DNA of 64,000 nt from Modicisalibacter radicis (GTDB lineage: Bacteria; Pseudomonadota; Gammaproteobacteria; Pseudomonadales; Halomonadaceae), in assembly GCF_900961225.1 (NCBI RefSeq), contig NZ_CAAHFN010000033.1:62001-126000 (forward strand). Reading direction: 5' to 3'. Below are positions 27,998 to 38,879 of the stretch, in pieces. Positions within the stretch are counted from its first letter, which is position 1; each line of letters starts with the position of its first letter. The translations under genes were made by a program, and so were the position numbers. The notes beneath the pieces were generated by a model. That model worked only from the letters and a program-made list of their open reading frames with translations. It did no database searches and had not been told where the DNA came from.

Positions 27998-28138
27998 GCA
28001 CTGTCTGAAAAGTACTGCGCTCGACAATACAGCGTTAAAAATCGGTTCAAGATGCTCATTTACACCCCGTAAACTCCGCTCTTTCACCGATTTTTGCCTT
28101 GTCTTGACTTCGCTCGTCGACTTTACAGACAGCACCTA
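27996..28138. repeat. MITE-like element with terminal inverted repeats
   Basis: About 140 bases beginning at the stop of the AraC gene. The ends are imperfect inverted repeats (GGCACTGTCTGAAAAGT at the left; GGTGCTGTCTGTAAAGT read inward from the right). A nested pair, AAAAATCGGT and ACCGATTTTT, lies inside. No coding capacity. Fits a non-autonomous transposon relic or folding intergenic repeat. Confidence 0.6.
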
Positions 28139-28144
28139 ACAGCG

Positions 28145-29857
28145 CTATAGGGGGCTCAGCACCTCGGAGGACGGATCGAGCCCCGCCTCGATGCTGCCGA
28201 GCTGGGCGATGTCGCGGTCCTGGGCCCACTGGTCGATGCGCTTGTTGGGGCTGTAGTGATTACGCACCACGTGCACCAGCGCCGGCTGGCGCTGCGCGTC
28301 GAGGCGGTGAATCCAGGCCACCGCGCCGCTCGAGTAGCGCACCAGGCTGCCGACCGGATGAACGCCGAAATGGCGCACGTAGCGCTGCACCCACTGCACG
28401 TCGTAGGCCTGCCCCTGTGCCAGCAAGTGGCGATAGATAGCCGCCGTCGACCAGGCCGCGCGGTCGGCACGCGAACGGCCCATGGCATCGATGGCGTCGA
28501 CCACCGCCGCCATGCGGCTGAGCTCGGGCATCTCCGCGCCGCGCTTGCCCTCGGGGTAACCGCTGCCGTCGAGCCGCTCGTTGAGCGCCAGCGCCACGTT
28601 GGCGAAGACTCCCGCATCCAGCCAGCGGCAATCGCCGAGACGCGCGGCAAGCCAGCCGACATGCTGGTGGAGCTGGGCGCGCTGCTCGGCGTCCAGGGCG
28701 GGGCTGGCCAGCAGGCTCTCGGGCAACAGCGCCTTGCCCAGATCGTGGACCATCGCCGAGGCGATGACCGCCTTGCGCAGCTCCCGCGGCGCACTGCGCG
28801 TGTCGAGCAGATCGACCAGGCGGATGGCGACCGCCAGGCCGTGCTGAACCACGGTGGGCTCACGGACCAGACAGACGCTGGCGAACAACAGCGCCTCCCG
28901 ATCCTCATCGAGCAGGCCGAGCAGTAGATCGGCGTTGCGCGACAACAGCGCGCTGTCGATCGGCCTGCCCTGCTTGAGCAGCAGCATCTCGGCATTGAGA
29001 AAATCGGCGACCTTGGCCAGGCGGCGTGCCATCGGCGTGGCGTAGCGCGGCTTGGCGACCTTGCTGGCCGGGATCTCGGGAGCCTTGTCCGGCGCCTTGA
29101 ACAACGCCGAGGGCGACAGCGACTTGCCCTCGATGCCGATCCTGGCGCTCTCGCGCTCGATCTCCTTGACCAGGAACCAGACCTGGCGTTCGAGGCGCGG
29201 CGTGGCCTCGTTGAAGGCGACACCGACCATCGCCTGCTGCCCGCGATCGTCGGCCTGGACGTGACGCACCTCGCCGGGGCTGGTGAACCGCTGCCCGCTG
29301 GGAAAGATCGCCTCGAGGCGCTTGAGCGACTCGCCCTGGGTCAGGTCGGCCGCTTCGCCAAGCGGCAGGCGAATCAGGCAGCCGCCCAGCGACAGGTTGA
29401 CCAGCTCTCCATGCACGGTCCTGTCCTTGCTGGCCAGATCCAGCTCGATGGCGACCGTCATGCCGGGGCCGATCTCGGCGCGAAAGGCGTTGCGCCGATG
29501 CCAGACATCGAGCCACTCAGGGTAGCCGCAGGTGAAGCGCACCCGGCCCGATGCGCCATCGAGCGGCATGGCGGTCAGCGGCGGCGTCGAGACCATCGCC
29601 CCCCGGGCCTGGCCGGTCAGCCGGAAGGAGCGCTCGGCGCGCAGCCCGCCGACGACCTCGGGTGCCGCCGTCACGTCGAGGATCAGCCGCGACCGCGGCT
29701 CGATGGCGGCCAGCAGCACCGAAACCGGCTCGGTGCTGCCGTCGTCATCCTCGAACACCAGCGATACGTCGCCGGGCTGGCTGAGGCCCTCCAGCAGCGC
29801 CTCGATTTCACTTTCATGCTCGACGACGCTGTTCGGCGTCTCGGTCATCGACTCCAT
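28145..29857 (-). CDS. PilZ domain protein fused to a degenerate HD-GYP-like domain
   Basis: 570 aa. An N-terminal YcgR-like domain (about 15-115) precedes a PilZ domain whose c-di-GMP motif is RRNAFR (about 122-127) and NLSLGG (about 153-158). After a linker comes an HD-GYP-like region (about 270-560) with VHDLGKALLP and ERLDGSGYPEG. The usual HHE before DGxGYP is replaced by LNE, so metal binding is probably impaired. A typical C-terminal tail, GVHPVGSLVRYSSG, is kept. Likely a c-di-GMP receptor rather than an active phosphodiesterase. GGGAA lies upstream of the ATG at 29857. Downstream of serB on the same strand. Confidence 0.8.
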   Translation of the reverse strand: MESMTETPNSVVEHESEIEALLEGLSQPGDVSLVFEDDDGSTEPVSVLLAAIEPRSRLILDVTAAPEVVGGLRAERSFRLTGQARGAMVSTPPLTAMPLDGASGRVRFTCGYPEWLDVWHRRNAFRAEIGPGMTVAIELDLASKDRTVHGELVNLSLGGCLIRLPLGEAADLTQGESLKRLEAIFPSGQRFTSPGEVRHVQADDRGQQAMVGVAFNEATPRLERQVWFLVKEIERESARIGIEGKSLSPSALFKAPDKAPEIPASKVAKPRYATPMARRLAKVADFLNAEMLLLKQGRPIDSALLSRNADLLLGLLDEDREALLFASVCLVREPTVVQHGLAVAIRLVDLLDTRSAPRELRKAVIASAMVHDLGKALLPESLLASPALDAEQRAQLHQHVGWLAARLGDCRWLDAGVFANVALALNERLDGSGYPEGKRGAEMPELSRMAAVVDAIDAMGRSRADRAAWSTAAIYRHLLAQGQAYDVQWVQRYVRHFGVHPVGSLVRYSSGAVAWIHRLDAQRQPALVHVVRNHYSPNKRIDQWAQDRDIAQLGSIEAGLDPSSEVLSPL

Positions 29858-29935
29858 GCGCGTTCCCGAATCAATCAGCGCCGGCTGCCGTGCGATGCAA
29901 GCGCAGCCGCTGCGGCTATCGTTGTGGTTTCTGCA

Positions 29936-31159
29936 TCATTTTTCGAGCTCGCCTGCGGCCTCGAGATCTGCCTGCCGGTAGCCGATCAGGTAGAGCACCG
30001 CGTCGAGCCCCAGTGTGGATATCGACTGCCGCGCCCGACTCTTGACCAGCGGCTTGGCGCGAAAGGCAATGCCCAGCCCCGCGGTGGCCAGCATCTCGAG
30101 ATCGTTGGCGCCATCCCCCACGGCGATGGTCTGTTCCAGCGTCAGGCCCTCGCGTTCGGCGATCTCGCGCAGCAGTTGCGCCTTGCGTCCGGCGTCGACG
30201 ATCGGCTCGCGCACCTCGCCGGTGACCTTGCCATTCTCGATCAGCAATTCGTTGGCGTGGATCTCGTCGAAGCCCAGGCGCTCCTGAAGGTGACGGGCGA
30301 AGTAGGTGAAGCCCCCGGAGAGAATCGCCGTACGATAGCCCAGCCGCTTTAGCTGCGTCATCAACCGTTCCAGACCATCCATCAACGGCAGTTGCTCGGC
30401 GATCTCGACGAGCACCGATTCGTCGAGGCCCTTGAGCTTGGCCATCCGTTCGCGAAAGCTCTGCTGGAAATCCAGCTCGCCGCGCATCGCCCGTTCGGTG
30501 ACCGCGGCCACCTCATCGAAAACGCCGTGGCGGCGCGCCAGCTCGTCGATCACCTCGGCCTGGATCAGCGTCGAATCCATGTCGAAGCAGATCAACCGAC
30601 GGTGACGGCGCCAGATCGAGTCTTCCTGCAGGGCAATGTCCACGCCGTGCAGGGCGCCGAGCTTCAAGGCCTTCTCGCGCAGCGCCGGCAGGTCGACCTC
30701 GTCGCCGCGCAGCCAGCACTCGATGCACGCGCCGTGCGCCGGCGCCTCGCCATCCAACGGCTCGCGCCCGGACAAGCGGTGGATCAGTTCCACGGTCAGA
30801 CCATGCTCGGCGGTCAGCGCGCCGACCTCGGCGAGGATGCCCGCCGGCAGGCGCGGCGCAAGCAGCGTCAGGATCAGGCGTGGCCGGCTGGCCTGGACGC
30901 TCCAGCGATGGTACTCCTCGGCGCTGACCTGAGTCGCCTCGACATCGAGCCCCAGGCTCTCGCCGGCTTCGGCCAGCACCGCCTCGAGTTCACTCTCACG
31001 ATCGAGGCCGACCAGCGCCTCCAGCGAGATCCTGCCGAAGGTCACGCTCTGGTTGATGTCGAGCAGCCGCGCGCCGCAGCGGGCCATCGCCCGGCCCAGC
31101 CCGGCCAGTTGACCGGGGCGCGCGATGCCGGTGGCGCGGATCAGAATGCGTTGCGTCAT
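29936..31159 (-). CDS. serB: Phosphoserine phosphatase SerB
   Basis: Last step of L-serine synthesis. The N-terminal half has two ACT-like regions (about 5-165). The HAD phosphatase domain starts at ICFDMDSTLIQAEVIDELA (nucleophile D in DMDST), with ILSGGFTYFA and AVGDGANDLEMLATAGLG as later motifs. ATG at 31159 (MTQRILIRATG) has GAGG five bases upstream; GTG at 31165 is an alternative. About 407 aa, as in Pseudomonas. Heptamer array C lies between serB and parC. Confidence 0.95.
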   Translation of the reverse strand: MTQRILIRATGIARPGQLAGLGRAMARCGARLLDINQSVTFGRISLEALVGLDRESELEAVLAEAGESLGLDVEATQVSAEEYHRWSVQASRPRLILTLLAPRLPAGILAEVGALTAEHGLTVELIHRLSGREPLDGEAPAHGACIECWLRGDEVDLPALREKALKLGALHGVDIALQEDSIWRRHRRLICFDMDSTLIQAEVIDELARRHGVFDEVAAVTERAMRGELDFQQSFRERMAKLKGLDESVLVEIAEQLPLMDGLERLMTQLKRLGYRTAILSGGFTYFARHLQERLGFDEIHANELLIENGKVTGEVREPIVDAGRKAQLLREIAEREGLTLEQTIAVGDGANDLEMLATAGLGIAFRAKPLVKSRARQSISTLGLDAVLYLIGYRQADLEAAGELEK

Positions 31160-31211
31160 TACCACCTCAGTTCATGAACAGTCTCGAGCACCGGGCCACG
31201 GACTACGAACA

Positions 31212-31260
31212 CCCGAAGCTCGAAGCCCGAAGCCCGAAGCCCGAAGCCCGAAGCTCAAGA
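31212..31260. repeat. Heptamer array C between serB and parC
   Basis: Six full units (CCCGAAG, CTCGAAG, then four CCCGAAG) and a seventh degenerate unit CTCAAGA at 31254-31260. The last unit contains the parC stop codon (31255-31257), so the array reaches into the coding sequence. Reading as AGC units gives AGCTCGA/AGCCCGA, the same frame as array B (AGCTCGT/AGCCCGT). Confidence 0.85.
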
Positions 31261-33507
31261 GTCTACCTCGAGCCGATCGACCTTCTGGAAACCGCGCGGC
31301 AGCTTGCTGCCGCGCCGGCCACGCTCGCCCGCGTAGTAGTCGAGATCGCTCGCCTTGAGCGTCAGCTTGCGCTTGCCGGCGTGGATCACCAGCGCCGCAT
31401 CGGCCGGCATCACCACCAGGTCGCGCACGAACTCCTCGCGGCGCGCCGCCCGTGGGCCGGGGATGTCCAGCATCTTGTTGCCCTTGCCCTTGGCCATCTC
31501 GGGGAGCTGGTCGATGGCGAAGACCAGCAGACGCCCCTCGTTGGAGACCAGCGCCACAAGCGCCTCGCCGCCGCGCGGCACCGCCTGGGGCGGCAGCACG
31601 TTGCAGCCCTTGGGCACGCTGAGCACCGATTTCCCGGACTTGTTCTTGCCGACCAGCTCGTCGAGCCGCACCACGAAGCCGTAGCCACCGTCGGAGGCCA
31701 GCAGGTAGCGGCTCTCGGGCGGCGCCAGCATCAACCCGACCATGTGCGCGCCGGCGGCCGGATTGACGCGCCCGGTGATCGGCTCGCCCTGGCTGCGTGC
31801 GCTGGGCAGGTTGTGGGCGGCGAGCGTATAGGTACGACCGCTGTCGTCGAGCAGCACCAGGGGCTGGTTGGTCTTGCCGCGCGCCGCCAGGTGGTAACGG
31901 TCGCCGGACTTGAACGACAGCCCCGCCGGATCGATCTCGTGACCCTTGGCGGAGCGGATCCAGCCCTTCTCGGAAAGTACCACGGTGATCGGATCGGCGC
32001 CCATCAGTTCCACCTCGGAGAGCGCCCTCGACTCGCCACGCTCGACGATCGGCGAACGCCGGGCGTCGCCGAAACTCTCGCCGGCCTCGCGCAGTTCGCG
32101 TTCGATCAGGTCGGTCAGCGCCGCATCGTTGCCCAGCAGCTCCTTCAGGCGCTTGCGCTCGGCGAGCAGCTCGTCCTGTTCGCCGCGGATCTTGAACTCC
32201 TCGAGCTTGGCCAGGTGGCGCAGGCGCAATTCGAGGATCGCCTCGGCCTGACGCTCGGAGAGCCCGAAGGCATCGATCAGCGCCGGCTTGGGCTCGTCCT
32301 CCTCGCGGATGATGCGGATCACCTCGTCGATGTTGAGGTAGGCGGCGAGCAGGCCCTCCAGGATGTGCAGGCGATCCTCGACCTTGCCCAGCCGGTAGTC
32401 GAGGCGTCGCCGCACCGTGGCGCGACGGTACTTCAGCCATTCTCCGAGGATCTCGTGGAGCGCCAGCACCCGCGGACGGCCATCGAGCCCGATCACGTTG
32501 AGATTGACGCGCACGCCCTTCTCGAGATCGGTGGTGGCGAACAGGTGCGCCATCAGTGCGTCGATGTCGACGCGGTTGGAGCGCGGCTCGATCACCAGCC
32601 GGGTGGGGTTCTCGTGGGTCGATTCGTCGCGCAGGTCGGCGACCATCGGCAGCTTCTTGGCCTGCATCTGCGCGGCGATCTGCTCGAGCACCTTGGAGCC
32701 GCTGACCTGGTAGGGCAGCGCGGTGACCACGATATTGCCCTCCTCCAGCGTATAGCGGCTGCGCAACTTGACCGAGCCGCGACCGCTTTCGTAGAGCTTG
32801 GCGAGATCGGCGCGTGAGGAGATGATCTCGGCCTCGGTGGGAAAGTCCGGGGCCGGCACGTATTCGACCAGGTCGCCGACCGTGGCCTCGGGGTGGCGCA
32901 GCAGATGGCAGGTCGCGTCGACGATCTCGCGCACGTTGTGCGGCGGAATGTCGGTGGCCATGCCCACCGCGATGCCGGTGGCGCCGTTGAGCAGCACGTG
33001 CGGCAACCGCGCCGGCAGCACCGCCGGCTCGTTCATGGTGCCGTCGAAGTTGGGCATCCAGTCCACGGTGCCCTGACCGAGCTCGGAGAGCAGCGCCTCG
33101 GAGAACTTCGACAGCCGCGCCTCGGTATAGCGCATCGCCGCGAACGACTTGGGATCGTCGGGGCTGCCCCAGTTGCCCTGGCCGTCGACCAGCGGGTAGC
33201 GGTAGCTGAACGACTGCGCCATCAGCACCATCGCTTCGTAGCAGGCGCTGTCGCCGTGGGGGTGGAACTTGCCCAGCACGTCGCCGACGGTGCGCGCCGA
33301 CTTCTTGTACTTGGCGTTGGCGGTCAGCGACAGCTCGCGCATGGCGTAGATGATGCGCCGCTGGACCGGCTTCATGCCGTCGCCGACATGCGGCAACGCG
33401 CGGTCGAGAATCACGTACATCGAATAGTCGAGGTACGCCTTCTCGGTATATTCGCGGAGCGACAGGCGTTCGACGTCGCCCTCCGCGACCTGGATATCCA
33501 TGGTCAT
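31255..33507 (-). CDS. parC: DNA topoisomerase IV subunit A
   Basis: Type IIA topoisomerase subunit that decatenates daughter chromosomes with ParE. The catalytic tyrosine is Y127 in [11 protein letters not shown]. The quinolone-resistance region [11 protein letters not shown] keeps Ser87 and Glu91, the wild-type equivalents of E. coli Ser80 and Glu84, so no target-site fluoroquinolone resistance is apparent. A C-terminal beta-pinwheel is present (from about residue 500). 750 aa. Adjacent to parE with heptamer pair D between the two genes. Confidence 0.96.
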   Translation of the reverse strand: MTMDIQVAEGDVERLSLREYTEKAYLDYSMYVILDRALPHVGDGMKPVQRRIIYAMRELSLTANAKYKKSARTVGDVLGKFHPHGDSACYEAMVLMAQSFSYRYPLVDGQGNWGSPDDPKSFAAMRYTEARLSKFSEALLSELGQGTVDWMPNFDGTMNEPAVLPARLPHVLLNGATGIAVGMATDIPPHNVREIVDATCHLLRHPEATVGDLVEYVPAPDFPTEAEIISSRADLAKLYESGRGSVKLRSRYTLEEGNIVVTALPYQVSGSKVLEQIAAQMQAKKLPMVADLRDESTHENPTRLVIEPRSNRVDIDALMAHLFATTDLEKGVRVNLNVIGLDGRPRVLALHEILGEWLKYRRATVRRRLDYRLGKVEDRLHILEGLLAAYLNIDEVIRIIREEDEPKPALIDAFGLSERQAEAILELRLRHLAKLEEFKIRGEQDELLAERKRLKELLGNDAALTDLIERELREAGESFGDARRSPIVERGESRALSEVELMGADPITVVLSEKGWIRSAKGHEIDPAGLSFKSGDRYHLAARGKTNQPLVLLDDSGRTYTLAAHNLPSARSQGEPITGRVNPAAGAHMVGLMLAPPESRYLLASDGGYGFVVRLDELVGKNKSGKSVLSVPKGCNVLPPQAVPRGGEALVALVSNEGRLLVFAIDQLPEMAKGKGNKMLDIPGPRAARREEFVRDLVVMPADAALVIHAGKRKLTLKASDLDYYAGERGRRGSKLPRGFQKVDRLEVDS

Positions 33508-33565
33508 AGAATTCGCCCTTGCAAGGATGACCGGAAACTTCTCTACCCAGGGTTCCGATCAACGG

Positions 33566-33651
33566 GCTATAAGCTATAAGCTATAAGCCGTAAGAAAAAC
33601 CCTAATATCATGGGGTTGCTTACAGCTTAAAGCTTACGGCTTACAGCTTGT

Positions 33652-33652
<1 letters not shown>
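33566..33652. repeat. Heptamer pair D: two arrays head to head between parC and parE
   Basis: Array 1 (33566-33593): three GCTATAA and one GCCGTAA. A short core of about 25 bases contains AAAAACCC and GGGGTT arms that can pair. Array 2 (33618-33652): GCTTACA, GCTTAAA, GCTTACG, GCTTACA, GCTTGTT in the opposite orientation, ending at the parE stop codon. The whole unit can fold as one long imperfect hairpin. It is the compact version of the arrangement seen around the four-helix-bundle gene at 41401-41850. Confidence 0.85.
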
Positions 33653-35547
<1,895 letters not shown>

Positions 35548-35557
35548 CTATCGAGAA

Positions 35558-36196
35558 TCATTGAATGGCCGCCAGCGACTCGCCGGCGACATGCCCGCCG
35601 TGGGCCAGCACCGCCGGCAGATGGGCCGCCAGCCGGCTGAAGCCGTGATCGCCGCCCGGCTCGATCAGCGTGCGACAGCCGCGATAGGCGGTGAACGCCT
35701 CGCGGCAGTCGAGCGTCTCGTCGGCGCTGCCCAGCAGCAGCAGGTAACGCTCCGGGGTCAGCGACGCCGGCGTCAACGCCTTGAGCTCGTCGCGATGCGC
35801 CGACTCGATGGTGAAGCGCTCCCCGCTGTAGGGGTTGACGAACGCCATGCCCAGCCAGGCGTCGACCAGCCGCGGGGCGTTCACCGCCGGATTGATCAGC
35901 ACCGCCGCCAGCGCGTGACGCTCGGCCAGGACGCTGGCCAGAAAGCCGCCCATCGAACTGCCCACCAGCAGCACGTTGTCGCCGAGTTCGGCGAGTGCCG
36001 CTTCGGCGCTCGCCAGGGCTTCGGCGGGCCGGTGCGAAAGGTGCGGCGTGCGGCACGGCAACGGCCCGCCCCGATGCTTGATCCGGGCGCAGGCTTCGCG
36101 CATCAGGCGCGCCTTGGGCGAATCGCTACCGCTGTTGAATCCGTGCAGATAGAGCACTCCGTCGACCGGCGCTGCCTGCAAGGGGCCACTCAGCAT
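35558..36196 (-). CDS. yqiA: YqiA-type esterase
   Basis: 212 aa alpha/beta hydrolase. LYLHGFNSGSDSPKA at the N-terminus is the family hallmark. The nucleophile elbow is VGSSMGGFLAS (Ser about residue 81), the acid is probably in LLLGSADETLDC, and the His in PGGDHGFSRL. E. coli YqiA shows esterase activity on short acyl esters; its natural role is unknown. Directly upstream of parE, a conserved neighbourhood. The usual partner cpdA is about 7 kb away here, separated by pgi, cmoAB and cysDN. Confidence 0.88.
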   Translation of the reverse strand: MLSGPLQAAPVDGVLYLHGFNSGSDSPKARLMREACARIKHRGGPLPCRTPHLSHRPAEALASAEAALAELGDNVLLVGSSMGGFLASVLAERHALAAVLINPAVNAPRLVDAWLGMAFVNPYSGERFTIESAHRDELKALTPASLTPERYLLLLGSADETLDCREAFTAYRGCRTLIEPGGDHGFSRLAAHLPAVLAHGGHVAGESLAAIQ

Positions 36197-36225
36197 ACCC
36201 TAAAACCTGGACAGATAAACAGCAT

Positions 36226-37896
36226 TCAGTGTTGCTCCTCGGCGCGCCAGACCGCCTCGATCAAGTGGCGGCTGGACTCGTCGAGCGCCGCGAGGCCTTC
36301 GTGGCTGGCGAGCACCCGCTCGGTCTGGGTGGCGATCTTCTTGCCCAGCTCGACGCCCCACTGATCGAACGGGTTGATGTTCCAGATGGTCGCCTGGACG
36401 AACACCTTGTGCTCGTAGAGCGCCACCAGCGAGCCCAGCGTGCGCGGTGTCAGGCGATCGAGCAACACCGTGGTCGACGGCTGGTTGCCGCGATAACGCT
36501 TGTGATTGGGGCGCGGGCCGTCGTCCTCGATCGCCTCGTCGCCGAGCATCAGCACCCGCGACTGGGCGAAACAGTTGGCCAGGGTCAGGCGGTGCTGCTC
36601 CTTGAGCAGCGCACGGGTGGCGTCGTCCTCGACCCGGTCGTAGCGGCGCATCGGCGCGATGAAGTCGCACTCGACCGGCTGGGTGCCCTGGTGCAGCAAC
36701 TGGTAGAAGGCGTGCTGGGCGTTGGGGCCCAGTTGACCCCAGAGCACCGGGCAGGTCGAATACGGGGTGGTCTGGCCGTCGTTGGTGGTCGACTTGCCGT
36801 TGGACTCCATCTCCAACTGCTCGAGATAGCTGGCGAAGAACTCCAGCCGGCCGTCATAGGGCAGGATCGAGTGGGCGCGAATATCCAGGAAGTTGACGTT
36901 CCAGATGCCCGCCAGGGCGAGCAGCACCGGCAGGCTGTCCTCGAGGGGCGCGCTGGCGAAATGGCGATCCATCTCGTGGGCACCGGCGAGCAGTTCGCGG
37001 AAGTTGTCCATGCCCACCGCCACGGCGATCGGCAGGCCGATGGCCCCCCACAGCGAATAGCGGCCGCCGACCCACTCCCAGAACTCGAGCTGGTTGGCCT
37101 CGGAGATACCCCACTCGCTCATCTTCTCGGGACTCGCCGAGACGCCGATGAAGTGCTGGCGCATGACCAGGTCGCGATCGCCGCGGCCGTTGACCAGATG
37201 CCCCATCAGCCAGTCCTGGGCAGTGCGCGCGTTGGACAACGTATCGATGGTGGTGAACGACTTCGACGACAGCACGAACAGCGTGGTCTCGGGATTGAAA
37301 CGCGTCAGATAGTCGGCCAGCTGGGAGCCGTCCATGGTCGAGGCGAAATGCACCTCGACCGGATGGATGTCCCGTGGCCGGTAGTCGGCCAATGCGTGCG
37401 AGACCATCAGCGGCCCCAGGTCCGAACCGCCCACGCCGAGGTTGACCACGTCGGTGACCGCCTTGCCGGTGGCGCCGCGCCACTGCCCGGCATGGAACTT
37501 GTCGACCATTGCCGCCATGTGCTCCAGGGTGCGATGCACGCCCGGCACCACGTCCTCGCCCTCGACCTCGAGGCGCGCATCCGCCGGCAGGCGCAGCGCG
37601 GTGTGCAGCGCCGGGCGATCCTCGCTCAGGTTGACCCGCTCGCCGGCCAGCAACCGCTCGATGCCCTCGGGCACGCCGGCGACGCGCGCCAGCTCGAGCA
37701 GCTTGTCCAGCGTTTCGCGACGCCAGCGCTGCTTGGACAGATCCAGCATCAGGCCCGCGGCCCGGCGGCTGAAGTCCGGATAGCGCTGGTCGGATTCGTG
37801 AAACAGGTCCTTGAGATGCACCTGGCGCATCGTTGCGGCGTGCTCGAGCAGCGCCTTCCAGGCGGGATGCTGGTCGATCGTCGTGGCTTCGGTCAT
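36226..37896 (-). CDS. pgi: Glucose-6-phosphate isomerase
   Basis: Interconverts glucose-6-phosphate and fructose-6-phosphate. Visible family motifs are NLGVGGSDLGPLMV (about 150-163), VLSSKSFTTIDTLSNA for phosphate binding, VGGRYSLWGAIGLPIA with the catalytic Glu/Arg region, and the signature QWGVELGKKIA near the C-terminus. The start at 37896 has an excellent AAGGAGGAG 5 bases upstream; the longer open frame upstream is ignored. 556 aa, about average for the family. 30 bases upstream of yqiA. Confidence 0.96.
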   Translation of the reverse strand: MTEATTIDQHPAWKALLEHAATMRQVHLKDLFHESDQRYPDFSRRAAGLMLDLSKQRWRRETLDKLLELARVAGVPEGIERLLAGERVNLSEDRPALHTALRLPADARLEVEGEDVVPGVHRTLEHMAAMVDKFHAGQWRGATGKAVTDVVNLGVGGSDLGPLMVSHALADYRPRDIHPVEVHFASTMDGSQLADYLTRFNPETTLFVLSSKSFTTIDTLSNARTAQDWLMGHLVNGRGDRDLVMRQHFIGVSASPEKMSEWGISEANQLEFWEWVGGRYSLWGAIGLPIAVAVGMDNFRELLAGAHEMDRHFASAPLEDSLPVLLALAGIWNVNFLDIRAHSILPYDGRLEFFASYLEQLEMESNGKSTTNDGQTTPYSTCPVLWGQLGPNAQHAFYQLLHQGTQPVECDFIAPMRRYDRVEDDATRALLKEQHRLTLANCFAQSRVLMLGDEAIEDDGPRPNHKRYRGNQPSTTVLLDRLTPRTLGSLVALYEHKVFVQATIWNINPFDQWGVELGKKIATQTERVLASHEGLAALDESSRHLIEAVWRAEEQH

Positions 37897-38011
37897 CGGC
37901 TCCTCCTTGAACGGATCCATGCGGGTCCACGACCGGCGGTCGTGGCTGGGCGGCGTCGCGGCGGATGCAAGCCGCTCGGACGCTGGGTAAACTGTCAGCG
38001 CCTGCCGCACG

Positions 38012-38032
38012 GCTCTCAGCTTCCAGCTTCAT
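38012..38032. repeat. Short heptamer array G upstream of cmoA
   Basis: Three imperfect units GCTCTCA, GCTTCCA, GCTTCAT in the divergent gap between pgi and cmoA. Reverse-complemented they read as AGC-type heptamers. Shortest and least certain of the family. Confidence 0.45.
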
Positions 38033-38064
38033 CCACCTTCAACAAGTCGGCTTAGCGAACGCCC

Positions 38065-38877
38065 ATGAGTGATGCATCTTACCGTGACGCGATCTTCACG
38101 ACACCCCTCGACCGGGTCGCGACATTTTCCTTCGACGAGCAGGTCGTGGCCTGCTTCCCCGACATGGTGCGCCGCTCGATCCCCGGCTACGGCCAGATCC
38201 TCGGCATGCTCGGGGTGATCGCCGAGCGCCACCTGCGCCACGGCGGGCATGTCTACGACCTGGGCTGCTCGCTGGGCGCGGTGGGCCTGGCGCTGGCCGG
38301 GCGCCTGCCGCCCGAAGCGTTCTCTCTGACCGGTGTCGACCTGTCGCCGGCGATGGTCGCCCGCGCCCGCGAGACGCTCGCCGCCGAATGTCCCGAACAC
38401 GCCATCGAGATCGTCGAGGGCGATATTCGCCATCTCGATTACCGCCCGGCGAGCATGATCGTGCTCAACTTCACCCTGCAGTTTCTCGCCCCCGGCGAAC
38501 GCGACGCGCTGATGACGAAACTGTTCGAGACGCTCGAGCCGGGTGGCGTGCTGGTGCTCTCGGAGAAGATCGTCGCCGCCGACGAGGCCGAGAACGCCTG
38601 GCTGGTGGAACGCTACCACGACTTCAAGCGCGCCAACGGCTACAGCGAGCTGGAGATCAGCCAGAAGCGTACCGCACTGGAAAACGTGCTGGTGCCGGAC
38701 ACCCTCGAGGCCCACCATGCGCGCCTGGCGCGGGCCGGTTTCGCCCGCACCACGACCTGGTTCCAGTATCTCAACTTCGCCTCGATGATCGCGTTCAAGG
38801 ACGCCCGGTATCGGGACGCCCAGTATCGGGACGCCCGGTACAGGGACGCCCGGGGCATGGCCGAGGGGCCGCGCTGA
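38065..38877 (+). CDS. cmoA: Carboxy-S-adenosyl-L-methionine synthase CmoA, with a repeat tail
   Basis: Makes carboxy-SAM from SAM and prephenate for wobble uridine modification. SAM motif I is VYDLGCSLGAVGLAL (about residues 64-78); DLSPAMVARARETL and VLNFTLQFLAP follow. Homology ends near residue 245 at NFASMIAFK. It is followed by an unusual tail made of a tandem pentapeptide (DARYR, DAQYR, DARYR, DARGM), encoded by a 15-base repeat at 38800-38857. 270 aa against about 247 in E. coli. Two bases separate its stop from cmoB. Confidence 0.94.
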   Translation: MSDASYRDAIFTTPLDRVATFSFDEQVVACFPDMVRRSIPGYGQILGMLGVIAERHLRHGGHVYDLGCSLGAVGLALAGRLPPEAFSLTGVDLSPAMVARARETLAAECPEHAIEIVEGDIRHLDYRPASMIVLNFTLQFLAPGERDALMTKLFETLEPGGVLVLSEKIVAADEAENAWLVERYHDFKRANGYSELEISQKRTALENVLVPDTLEAHHARLARAGFARTTTWFQYLNFASMIAFKDARYRDAQYRDARYRDARGMAEGPR

Positions 38878-38879
38878 AC

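Noticed and set aside
33350..33420. Quinolone-resistance change in ParC
   Set aside because: The Ser and Glu of the resistance-determining region are wild type (Ser87, Glu91).
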